From Chryseobacterium sp. Leaf405 (GTDB taxonomy: Bacteria > Bacteroidota > Bacteroidia > Flavobacteriales > Weeksellaceae), in assembly GCF_001425355.1 (NCBI RefSeq), contig NZ_LMQN01000020.1:1-64000 (forward strand): a stretch of 64,000 bases of DNA. Reading direction: 5' to 3'. Below are positions 26,176 through 34,309 of the stretch, piece by piece. The notes below the pieces were generated by a model. The model ran no database searches. It had not been told where the DNA came from and worked only from the letters and a program-made list of their open reading frames with translations. The translations under genes and the position numbers were made by a program. The stretch's first letter is position 1, and each line of letters starts with the position of its first letter.

Positions 26176-26718
26176 ATGATAAATGGTCTTATTTATCAAG
26201 ATGATTTTTTAAGTATTGAAGAAGAGAAATTAATTTTGTTAGAAGTAGATAATACAAAATGGGATACAAATTTAAAGCGGAGAGTTCAGCATTATGGATA
26301 TATTTATGATTATAAGAAAAAAAATGTTGATCAAGATTTAAAAATAGGCAACTTGCCTGATTGGCTTCTTTCATTGGAGGAAAAAATTAGAAAGAATTTT
26401 AATCTTGAAAATTCTTTTGATCAGGTTATTATCAATGAATATGAACCCGGGCAGGGAATATCAAATCATATAGATTGTATACCCTGTTTTGAAGATATAA
26501 TAATTTCCGTAAGTCTGTTATCTTCTTGTATCATGCAATTTTCAAAAGATGCGGAAAAACATGAATTACTTTTAAATCCTCGAAGTGTTTTGTTATTAAA
26601 TGGAGAGGCCAGATATGATTGGAAACATGGTATAAAAGGAGTGAAAAATGATAAGTGGTTAAGTACTATAATTCCTCGAAAAAGACGAATATCTATAACT
26701 TTTAGAAAAATAAAATAA
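26176..26718 (+). CDS. AlkB-type 2-oxoglutarate/Fe(II) dioxygenase
   Basis: The ATG at 26176, two bases after the previous stop, gives 180 aa; the frame is open to a TTG at 26158. 'EYEPGQGISNHID' supplies His98-x-Asp100. 'YDWKHGI' supplies the third iron ligand, His151. 'RRISITFR' has the Arg171-x5-Arg177 pair that binds 2-oxoglutarate and the base, as in AlkB. AlkB enzymes oxidatively remove methyl groups from ring nitrogens of nucleobases in DNA or RNA. Here the gene is the third member of a cassette whose toxin part looks like a base methyltransferase, which suggests reversal of its damage. A terminator follows. Confidence 0.85.
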   Translation: MINGLIYQDDFLSIEEEKLILLEVDNTKWDTNLKRRVQHYGYIYDYKKKNVDQDLKIGNLPDWLLSLEEKIRKNFNLENSFDQVIINEYEPGQGISNHIDCIPCFEDIIISVSLLSSCIMQFSKDAEKHELLLNPRSVLLLNGEARYDWKHGIKGVKNDKWLSTIIPRKRRISITFRKIK

Positions 26719-26770
26719 TAAAACTTCGATATTTTAACCCTTTAATGAAAAAGCGAAATTCACCTTGGTG

Positions 26771-26799
26771 CCGCACGAATCCTTTCGTGTGGTATTTTT
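26771..26799 (+). terminator. Terminator after the AlkB gene
   Basis: The arms CCGCACGAA (26771-26779) and TTCGTGTGG (26784-26792) pair with one wobble, followed by TATTTTT. It closes the methyltransferase-SUKH-AlkB unit. Confidence 0.8.
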
Positions 26800-26940
26800 A
26801 TTATCCAATAATTTCTTAAAAAGTTTTTATTTTTATGAAAACATAATTGATGAGTCGTAATTATAGTTCTACAATCCTAAAGGATTATATTTCATAAGTT
26901 TGCTATTGTAGGTTGGCTGGATGTTTTAGAAGATAATTTT

Positions 26941-27822
26941 ATGGAAAGAGTCAAAGAATTTTATGGAAATATTGGCAAAAAATTAAATAAAAATGAAGAT
27001 TTTAAAGATGTAGCTAATAAACTTTTGCAAAGAGAAGCGGATATAGAAATCAATTTTAAAAATGGGAAAAATTTATCCGCAATTTTATTATATAAAACAA
27101 CTCATATACATTCTGATAAAGCCGTTCATAGTGTTGAACTACAGGCAATGCTACAAGAAATAAAGAGCTTGTATTTATGGGATATGATGGAGGAAGAGAA
27201 ACTAAGAGAGCTCATTGGAATCATGCGATTGAAGATATTAGAAATACCATTTATATTAGAGGTCACATGTTGAATGACAATATACACGGACCTGGTGCAA
27301 CATGGAATTTAGTACCTATCACAAGAGTGGTGAACTCGAATATGGAAGAGAATGCAGAAAAGAAAGGAAAACAAGTATTAGAAAAAAATAAAAGGCATAG
27401 AATTATGTGGTACAAAAACCACCATTGAAGATTATCATGATGCTAGCAAGAATGAAAAGGATCAATATTTTCCTAAGTAAATAAGGGTTGAATGGGCAGA
27501 ATATATTAACAAAGATGGTGATTATGATGTAAACGGTGTAAAAATGAATCCAGGTAATAAAACTTTTGTGCAAGGTAAGCCAGCGATGCCATATAATATT
27601 AATGATTTAGGAGAAAAACTATTAGTTGACAAATTAAATTTAAATCCTAAGTTTACTAATGCCGTAACTGAAGAACGAAAAAAGAATGGAATGTTTGAAC
27701 GAATTGATTTTTTTGAGGAAAGAATGGAAAATTATTATTCAAACAGAAAAGATAAAGAAGTTTTAAACTCAGGATTGAACAACATTGATAGCTTAGAGGG
27801 AACTAATAAAATAACATTTTAA
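26941..27822 (+). pseudogene. Decayed nuclease-type toxin C-terminal module
   Basis: Three overlapping pieces of one protein lie in two frames. The first ends its homologous part near 27160. The second (27177-27428) contains 'RAHWNHAIEDIRNTIYIRGH' and 'NIHGPGATWNLVPITR..N'. The third (frame of 27544) completes 'WYK/TTIEDYHDASKNEKDQYF'. An extra A in the run at about 27412-27417 explains the second shift, and an in-frame TAA at 27478-27480 interrupts the rest. The 'RGHMLND..HGPG..WNL.P.....N..ME' pattern occurs in nonspecific DNA/RNA endonuclease-like toxin tips of polymorphic toxins. It is dead as a gene but could in principle serve as a recombination donor. Confidence 0.65.
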
Positions 27823-27834
27823 TACAATTTATTT

Positions 27835-28134
27835 ATGGAAATATTGCAGAAATTAGAAAAGCTTATTATTACAATCGGTAACAATGATAAAATAAAGGTA
27901 GATAAAAACAATATAGAAGAAGTACAAAGCGGTGTTAATTTTTTTAGTGAAAGAATGCTTGCTCGTGCAGAGGAACGAATGAAAATTATTATTCCTAAAG
28001 AAGATTATAAATTCGATGTCATTCGATCTTTAACATTAGATTGGTCTTCCACTACGAATGAGCCTGACGAAGAATATCTTTGGGGAGGATTTCAATTATT
28101 GAGCTTGATAGAATCTTTAGGGGGGTATAAATAG
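27835..28134 (+). CDS. Unknown small protein, candidate immunity to the nuclease module
   Basis: The protein has 99 aa and no recognised family. It starts 12 bases after the last piece of the broken nuclease module, the usual place of the cognate immunity gene. It has a helical first half ('LEKLIITIGNNDKIKVDKNN') and an acidic end ('NEPDEEYLWGGFQLLSLIES'). Unlike its toxin partner it is intact, as expected if protection against sibling strains is still under selection. Confidence 0.5.
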   Translation: MEILQKLEKLIITIGNNDKIKVDKNNIEEVQSGVNFFSERMLARAEERMKIIIPKEDYKFDVIRSLTLDWSSTTNEPDEEYLWGGFQLLSLIESLGGYK

Positions 28135-28165
28135 TAATATCTTTGAAATAAAAAATAATAGAAAT

Positions 28166-28606
28166 ATGACAATTAGTAAATTGATAATTGATTTAAACAA
28201 TCTTTTTTGGAATTTTTTTGATCAGCAAAAACAAATAATCAATGAATTTTTAGACGGAAATAATGATTCTGAGGTAGTTAATGATTTTATTAAATTAATA
28301 TCTAAAACAGAATTAACATTACAATTAGAAGAAGATTTTGATTATATGGATTTTTATAGAATGAGCTAAATAGAAGTAAATAAAGATTTTTTATATCCTT
28401 TAAAACAAAATAATCTTTTACCATTGGATATTAATTATAAAGGTCATTTATATGCTAACTTTAAGTATATAAACCAAGAATTTACACATCTAATAACTTC
28501 ACAAAAGATATCTAAGTTAGGTTCGGATGGTGTTCCTTGTATAATTAATATATTTAATAATATAATGACGTTTTATTTTTTTGAGTGGGATTATGATCAA
28601 GCTTAA
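28166..28606 (+). pseudogene. Broken paralogue of the 145-aa immunity protein
   Basis: One frame of 146 codons is interrupted by TAA at 28367-28369. The two halves align along their whole length with the 24086-24523 protein: 'LIIDLNN', then 'LQLEEDFDYMDFYRMS', then 'LYANFKYINQEFTHLI', then 'VPCIINIFNNIMTFYF' against 'IPCLVHLDKNILIFYI'. Divergence is high, so it is an older relative rather than a fresh copy. It may have protected against another toxin tip. Confidence 0.75.
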
Positions 28607-28670
28607 TAGTAAAGCTGTTTAAAATCTTTGTCTAAATAAGTTTGAACAGATTCATTTAAAAAATAATATT

Positions 28671-28940
28671 ATTGGAAGAATAATCATAGATTTAAACAAT
28701 CCAAAATCAAAATATTTTATTACTCAGAACGAAGAAATAATAAATATTTGTCGGGTATTAACTATGTTAAATATAGTTAATGAATTAATATTATATGTGG
28801 AAGAAGAGTTTATGTATTTGAGTTTGTGTGAAACAGATTATAATACCATATCTCAAAGCACTTTTGTAGAACTACAAAACAACACACTATTACCACAATT
28901 TCTTCAATACTCAGAGAATATGTATGTAAATTTTGATTAA
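28671..28940 (+). pseudogene. Truncated near-identical copy of the immunity gene
   Basis: Nucleotides match 24086-24386 closely. Examples are the 'GAACTACAAAACAACACACT' stretch and the upstream TAAAAATAATATTAT segment. The start codon is lost (ATG to ATT at 28671-28673) and a middle piece is missing. The end jumps to the equivalent of 24467 after 'AATTTTGATTA'. It runs straight into another trunk fragment, repeating the immunity-then-trunk order seen at 24086-24783, so a whole block was duplicated and then eroded. Confidence 0.85.
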
Positions 28941-28951
28941 GAATATTTTAA

Positions 28952-29022
28952 TTTTGAAATAAAGCCATTGCGAGCGGAAATGTAAGTGCCGTAGCCAAAT
29001 CAATTGGAAATGCATTGGACAA
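28952..29022 (+). repeat. Third fragment of the toxin trunk (scar C)
   Basis: Translated, it gives 'IASGNVSAVAKSIGNALDKT', against 'IASGNVGAVAKSIENALGRA' in the intact toxin. The leading 'TTTTGAAATAAAGC' is shared with scar B, so scars B and C descend from one recombination junction. Homology stops at about 29022, after which no coding sequence is seen until 29217. Confidence 0.85.
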
Positions 29023-29216
29023 AACAATTTCTTTAATGATTCACAAAAGCAGATTGGGTTTTCGTATTGAAGATTAAAAATGTGGCGACGGATTAGATTA
29101 CCACTATGGAAACTGACTTTTATATAATATTGTTGATTGTTTTTTATTTCACTAAAATTGCTATATTGTGGCAGTAAATCTAATTAAAAAATAATAACCG
29201 TTAAAATTTTAAAACC

Positions 29217-29627
29217 ATGAAAAAAACACTATTAATTTGTTCAATCTTTTTTAACCTTTCTATTATAAGCGCACAAACTATTGAGTCAGGAAGCCGTAAT
29301 ACAGCAGGTTACATCAAATCAGACGGAACAGTTGAAAACAAAAGCCATTCTACAGTTGGCTATATCAAAAGTGACGGTACGGTTGAAAATAAAAGTCACA
29401 GCACCATTGGTCGTATCAAAAGCGATGGGACGATAGAAAATAAAAGCGGATCTACGGTTGGTTATGTTAAAAAAGACGGAACAGTAGAAAACAGCAGTCA
29501 TTCTACTATTGGTTATATAAAGGACAATGGTACCGTTGAAAATAGCAGCCATGGTACCATTGGCTATGCCAGCGGAGTGAAAAAAGAATGGGCAGCGGTG
29601 GCTTTTTTCTTCTTTAAAATAGACTAA
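29217..29627 (+). CDS. Secreted five-repeat protein (5-fold beta-flower type)
   Basis: The protein has 136 aa with a signal peptide ('MKKTLLICSIFFNLSIISAQ', cleavage likely after AQ). It then has five to six repeats of about 18 residues of the form 'STVGYIKSDGTVENKSH'. The end 'AAVAFFFFKID' is typical of the small Bacteroidota proteins named 5-fold beta-flower. Each repeat likely contributes one blade to a closed ring. Function is unknown. It is the only clearly exported protein between the toxin island and the fibre genes, and may be a bystander. Confidence 0.7.
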   Translation: MKKTLLICSIFFNLSIISAQTIESGSRNTAGYIKSDGTVENKSHSTVGYIKSDGTVENKSHSTIGRIKSDGTIENKSGSTVGYVKKDGTVENSSHSTIGYIKDNGTVENSSHGTIGYASGVKKEWAAVAFFFFKID

Positions 29628-29664
29628 TGCAATAAACTATCCTGATTGGATAAGTTAAAAAGGT

Positions 29665-29699
29665 AAGGCTTGGATTTTATAATCTGAGCCTTTATTGTT
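29665..29699 (+). terminator. Terminator after the repeat protein
   Basis: AAGGCT.GGATT at 29665-29676 pairs with AATCTGAGCCTT at 29681-29692 with a small internal mismatch, followed by TATTGTTTT. The rest of the gap to 30084 holds repeat A. Confidence 0.65.
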
Positions 29700-29758
29700 T
29701 TATAAGCATGAAATTATTGACCATAGTACGTTTATCTGAATAGGCTTGTTCTAAGTTA

Positions 29759-29835
29759 CTGCAACTACAGAATAGAGAGGGCAAAAAACTTTAATAAGAG
29801 TAAAAAAATCAGGACTTTTGGACTGTGAATTATTA
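29759..29835 (+). repeat. Dispersed repeat A, copy 2
   Basis: The core is at 29759-29773, followed by an A-rich stretch ('GGCAAAAAACTTT') and 'TTTTGGACTGTGAAT'. It stands about 250 bases upstream of the first fibre gene. The A-rich and T-rich ends flank the core in the same order in every copy. Confidence 0.75.
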
Positions 29836-30084
29836 AATAGTAAATAAGCAAAAAGTAAAAGACATAAGAATCTGACTGCTCACTTCAGATAATATACATA
29901 CCAAATCAAATACATTCCCACGTAATTGTAAAATCATTTTGATGACAGAGTAAATAAAGTGTGAATGAAAATAATTTAATCTCAGTTTTGGTAGTAATCC
30001 ATATCTGTACAGATAATAAATTTTTACAGAATCATAGAACTCATAATTCATAGAACCTAATTTTTAACTTAAATACCAAACTAA

Positions 30085-32478
30085 ATGGCTAATCCATTAA
30101 ATACAATCTTAGGCTGGTTTCAGACTGGCGACTTCCCAAACGAAAAGCAATTTGCTGAATCGGGAATTTCATTTTATCACAAAGGTGAAAATATTCCTAT
30201 TGACAATATTGAAAATCCGAATATGGGATTACAGGATAATACTTTAGATGTTGGGGAATTGCCCACGAATACAACAATTAGTCCGGCTTCCAATTATCTG
30301 ATTTTCTGGGATGGTAATGATTTTGCCGCTTCGAGCGTGTATTACGATGGAGCAAAGTACGGTATTGATACCACTACACCCAGCGAAATGCTTCATCTGA
30401 ACAATGGAAGACTGCGCACCAAAGCAATGGTTTTTGATGAAAATACGGAGACATTGCCTCATCAGATCACTTACAACAATGAACGTTTTTATGGTACCGA
30501 TCTTACGGGAACTGCACGAACTTTTATGTTTAAAGACTTCGCTGATTATAAGTCGCTGTGGGAAGGGTTTACCAATGCTCAGAAAATCAATTTACAACTC
30601 GACTTTAATTATCTTGAAACGACCGTTTGGTATAATGGAACAGCAATGACCAATGAGAAGGTTGATGATAATATTTTCATCAAAAAAGGAGGTAAGTATT
30701 TTCAAAAAACAATTCCTAAAGATATTCTGTTAAAGATTGGAACGATATCCGAGTTACGTCAAACAAATGCCTATTATGAAGGTCAGGAAATTGTGTTATT
30801 GGGATATTATGAATCGGGAGACAAAACACCTGTAATCTATAAATTTTCTGTTCAGAATTTTACTAGTGCGGTTGATGATGGTGGATTGACGATTAAAACG
30901 GATAGAGGGGTTTGGATTGCTGCTGAAAGTATCACTAAAAAATGGTTGGATGTTGAACATTTTGGAATATTCCCTTCTAAGACCAACTCTTCAGATATAA
31001 TTTTCGCTTCTGCGCAAGTTAAAAAAATGGCAGAGCTTGGTCTGAAAATGAAATTCAATAAAGGTGATTATTATCTTAACAATATAGAATTTACAACTAA
31101 TATTGGGTATGTATATATCAAAGGTGAATGCGAAAGAAAGGTTAATTACCCAGGTGCTTCTAGAATATTAACACAGGGAAATAATTTTATGTTATTTAAT
31201 TTTACTCAAAACGCAGGTGTATTTTTATTCAACATCATTTTACAAAGTGTGGGAGCGACTGGCAGTTGTTTTGAAAAAATTCAATCATCTGGCGACTCAG
31301 ATTTCTCTATTTTAGGCAAAACATTTTCAATAAGATTATTTGAAAAAGGATTTTATACGCCTAGTTTTGGTACAGGTATTGACATTCAGGATTTTATCTT
31401 TGAAAATAATAAATATGGTCTTTATTGCGGTAAAGCCACCAATATTGCCAGGATAGTAAAAGGTAATTTCTTTGCTAATCAATATGGATTGAAAGTAGGA
31501 GGGTATAACGCTATTGTCGAGCAAGTTCAGGTATCGGTCAGATATCCTTTTTTGCCTGCCGGAGAAAAATGTATTGGTATATCTACTGATTATGCAACTA
31601 TTAGAGATGTATATAATGAAGAATATGGAGGTACTTCTGGGTTATCTCCGGATACTCATATATTAATTCAACATAAATTAACTTATATCCCCAATAGCAA
31701 CGAAGGATTTTTAAGGTTGGAGAGAATAGGATTTCCCAATAACGATTTAATAACACACTTAGATATTGACCATACGGCAAATATAATAGGAGTTAATAAA
31801 ATATCAATAATTGCTGATGCTGAAAGAGAAATCCCAAGAGTAATAAAAACAGGACCTACTGTTAAATTTGTACAAGGTATACAAGTTAACGGTAATAACA
31901 TCACAAGAGCATCGGCGTCTGGTCTACTAACTACACAATTTTATAACTATGTAGAGGCTAAAATAATAGCTCCTTTTACTGAAGGATATACAGCTTACAC
32001 AGATTCAGACATAAATTCTAGCCAAATAAATATAGCAACTACTAATATAGATGGATATGAGTATATGTTTGGCACAGATACCACTGGTAGTGCAGTAAAT
32101 GCTAAATTATTTGATCAAACGAGAAAAGCGATTAGACCAAACGCAGGATTGCCATTTTTAATCGAATTTGACTTTACATTAATGGTGTCGTCAGAAATGA
32201 CCGTCTGTTTAGTTTTAAACAATTCAGCAAAAACAGAAAGATTAGGTATATTCAAATCAGTTCAAATAGGATCTACCGGCAACTATTTAGTAAAAATAAA
32301 AGGTAGCACGATAGAAACTAAAGGGTCAAGTGCTCCTTACACGGTGTCTTTAGGTTTTGATTCAGCTTTTACTGTTCCAAATACTACAGATTTATCGAAT
32401 ATGAAAGGATATTACCATGTAAGAAGTTTTCCTCTTAATTATTATTCCGCTAGAAATAACAGGAATGGATTAGTATAA
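30085..32478 (+). CDS. Fibre/tailspike protein with docking motif and beta-helix
   Basis: The protein has 797 aa. The N-terminus 'NTILGWFQTGDFPNEKQFAE' carries the docking motif (W/Y-F-x-T/K-G-x-x-P-T/N-x-x-Q-F) shared with three other genes in this region. A linker of tailspike type follows (about 60-300). A right-handed beta-helix-like part begins near 'VEHFGIFPSKTNSSDIIFAS' and runs through 'FIFENNKYGLYCGKA'. The C-terminus is a beta sandwich ('FLIEFDFTLMVSSEMTVCLV'). Such proteins bind or cleave surface glycans. It is likely a receptor-binding fibre of the particle. Confidence 0.7.
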   Translation: MANPLNTILGWFQTGDFPNEKQFAESGISFYHKGENIPIDNIENPNMGLQDNTLDVGELPTNTTISPASNYLIFWDGNDFAASSVYYDGAKYGIDTTTPSEMLHLNNGRLRTKAMVFDENTETLPHQITYNNERFYGTDLTGTARTFMFKDFADYKSLWEGFTNAQKINLQLDFNYLETTVWYNGTAMTNEKVDDNIFIKKGGKYFQKTIPKDILLKIGTISELRQTNAYYEGQEIVLLGYYESGDKTPVIYKFSVQNFTSAVDDGGLTIKTDRGVWIAAESITKKWLDVEHFGIFPSKTNSSDIIFASAQVKKMAELGLKMKFNKGDYYLNNIEFTTNIGYVYIKGECERKVNYPGASRILTQGNNFMLFNFTQNAGVFLFNIILQSVGATGSCFEKIQSSGDSDFSILGKTFSIRLFEKGFYTPSFGTGIDIQDFIFENNKYGLYCGKATNIARIVKGNFFANQYGLKVGGYNAIVEQVQVSVRYPFLPAGEKCIGISTDYATIRDVYNEEYGGTSGLSPDTHILIQHKLTYIPNSNEGFLRLERIGFPNNDLITHLDIDHTANIIGVNKISIIADAEREIPRVIKTGPTVKFVQGIQVNGNNITRASASGLLTTQFYNYVEAKIIAPFTEGYTAYTDSDINSSQINIATTNIDGYEYMFGTDTTGSAVNAKLFDQTRKAIRPNAGLPFLIEFDFTLMVSSEMTVCLVLNNSAKTERLGIFKSVQIGSTGNYLVKIKGSTIETKGSSAPYTVSLGFDSAFTVPNTTDLSNMKGYYHVRSFPLNYYSARNNRNGLV

Positions 32479-32570
32479 AAATTCACCAAATTAATTTGTT
32501 GATAAAAGCTTTATACATTATGATTAATGGTTGGTAAATTATTATATCATTATTAATAAATAAAGACTCA

Positions 32571-32650
32571 CTGCAACTACAGAATCCATAAGGTGAAAAA
32601 CTTTTATGAGAACAAAAAAAGGATGAATTTTGAACTATAAATCATAAGCA
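32571..32650 (+). repeat. Dispersed repeat A, copy 3
   Basis: The core is at 32571-32585, followed by 'AAAAACTTTTATGAGAAC' and 'GATGAATTTTGAACTATAA'. Homology with copy 4 extends about 20 bases to the left ('ATTAATAAATAA.GA.TCA'), so these two copies share a more recent origin. It ends about 20 bases before the next fibre gene. Confidence 0.8.
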
Positions 32651-32669
32651 GTAAAAGAACAATAAATAC

Positions 32670-33530
32670 ATGGAAGGAAACGAAATAACCACGAGAGAAA
32701 AATTAAAAACCTATTTTGAAACAGGTAAATACCCAACAGAAGATCAATTTGCAGAATTGATAGATTATTTAAGGCTTAAGGAAGATGTACTGACTAATAA
32801 AGAAATGGTTGCTCTGTCCAATAGCTTGGCATCTATTGATAATGGATATATAGAATATAATATCATTAATACTGGAGATTTGAAATTTCCTATCGTAATA
32901 AGTTCAAATGATGAAGAGGATCAGATGCTTGCAATTAGCAAAAGATATGACAGAGAGGAAAAACGATATTTTTATGGCAATGCACCTTATTCTATTAGGA
33001 CGAAAGAATTTCCGGCGGAAGGATTGGGAGAAAATGAATATTATTTTTTGAATTCCCAGATAGATGGAACGTTCGGAATGAACAGGCTCTTTGGAAATAA
33101 TCTGGATACAGTTCCGGACGGATTTGAATTGGGAATGGTGGAAGATAAAAAGTTTTATTTACAAATAAGCAAACAGAATTTTGAACAACAAATAAATATT
33201 TTACATACAGGTTTTACGTTTGTTAATAAAACAGAAATATCTATTCAATATGCAATATATGGAAATTTCTGGTCCAATGCATATACCTCTAAAGATATTA
33301 TTACTGATCATTACGATTTATGGGATTCTCTGGCTTGTATGTATAGAGCAGATCTTACTGAAATTAATAAATCCATAGAATGCAGGGTTTATGATGCAGA
33401 TGGTGGTGGGCTTTTAATGACAGCTCATTTATTGCCGGGGCAGAAAAATCAAAATGTTTGGGCTGGCAATGTTATAGAGAAGCTCAGAAATATCAAAATC
33501 GTATGTGATTATGCAAGTGAGGCAAAATGA
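32670..33530 (+). CDS. Small fibre-like protein with docking motif
   Basis: The product has 286 aa. 'LKTYFETGKYPTEDQFAELI' near the N-terminus is the shared docking motif. The remainder is not recognised. It contains 'IYGNFWSNAYTSKDIITDHY' and ends 'IKIVCDYASEAK', probably a beta-rich binding domain. No signal peptide is present. It sits between copies of repeat A, and together with the 244-aa gene downstream looks like an exchangeable small fibre. Confidence 0.55.
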   Translation: MEGNEITTREKLKTYFETGKYPTEDQFAELIDYLRLKEDVLTNKEMVALSNSLASIDNGYIEYNIINTGDLKFPIVISSNDEEDQMLAISKRYDREEKRYFYGNAPYSIRTKEFPAEGLGENEYYFLNSQIDGTFGMNRLFGNNLDTVPDGFELGMVEDKKFYLQISKQNFEQQINILHTGFTFVNKTEISIQYAIYGNFWSNAYTSKDIITDHYDLWDSLACMYRADLTEINKSIECRVYDADGGGLLMTAHLLPGQKNQNVWAGNVIEKLRNIKIVCDYASEAK

Positions 33531-33628
33531 AACTAAAAATATCTGAATACAATTACATCTCAGAAACTTTAGTGTATCTTAAATAGAGGTTGGAGAACTA
33601 CTATTTCATCATTAATAAATAAGAGTCA

Positions 33629-33700
33629 CTGCAACTACAGAATGAAGAGCTTCAAAAACTTTTATAATAACTAAAAAAGGATGAACTTTGAACTTTCAAA
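33629..33700 (+). repeat. Dispersed repeat A, copy 4
   Basis: The core is at 33629-33643, followed by 'TTCAAAAACTTTTATAATAA' and 'GATGAACTTTGAACTTTC'. It lies after the 286-aa gene in a 779-bp gap without a gene. Confidence 0.8.
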
Positions 33701-33739
33701 CTACGTGACAATCACCTGGTTTTTACAGAATAGCAAATA

Positions 33740-33825
33740 CTGCAACTACAGAATAGGAAAGGCAAAAAGCTTTGGTAAGAACAAAAAAAAGATGAATTTT
33801 GAACTTTAATTCATAAGGCACAAAA
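33740..33825 (+). repeat. Dispersed repeat A, copy 5
   Basis: The core is at 33740-33754, followed by 'GGCAAAAAGCTTTGGTAAGA' and 'GATGAATTTTGAACTTTAAT'. It is arranged in tandem with copy 4, about 110 bases away, which suggests loss of a gene that once lay between them. Confidence 0.8.
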
Positions 33826-33918
33826 ATACAAGCCGCTTCAATTAATATAAAAAATTATTTGGAGATCATAAGACCGGCGAAATATAATCAATTACATGAT
33901 TAATTAATAAAATAGACA

Positions 33919-34178
33919 CTCAATCGAGTAAGATCCTCAATAACGGGAAGCCTTTTACTCTTGAAATATTGGAATTTTCTGATGTGTAAATATTAGAATC
34001 TCACCCAGGAAGTAAAATAACATAAAATCTATACTATAGAATCTGTTGTTTTCTTTCAAGAGCAGATTGATTCTTTAAAAAGTAGGAATTTCAATGATAG
34101 GGAAACTTTCTAAAAACAATTGGTTACGGCAATTGGGTAAGACTCTCAAATGTGAGCTACTTTTCGATTGAGGTTTAT
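33919..34178 (+). repeat. Repeat B (about 260 bp), copy 1
   Basis: Landmarks in order are TCGAGTAAGAT, GGGAAGCCTTTTA, 'TTGAAATATTGGAATTTT', TTTCTTTCAAGAG, 'TTCTTTAAAAAGTAGGAATT', TTGGGTAAGACTCTC and TGTGAGCTACTTTTCG. The same landmarks recur at 35053 and 35542. GAGTAA near the 5' end can pair with TTACTC about 30 bases later, so a structured RNA is possible. No reading frame is conserved between the copies. It fills much of the gap before the 244-aa gene. Confidence 0.7.
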
Positions 34179-34309
34179 TTTAATAATAAGTCAATAGACA
34201 TTTTCAAAAAAATCAGCAAAAATAAAAACATCAATACAGTAATTGTATACAGTAATAGAAACCGCAATTAATTACACGAAGGACATAAGCCACAAAACAT
34301 TAAAATATT

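Noticed and set aside
29280..29570. Regularly spaced repeats that could suggest a CRISPR array
   Set aside because: The period of about 54 bases lies inside one open frame, and the units encode the peptide repeat 'GYIKSDGTVENKSHST'. There are no unique spacers and no cas genes.
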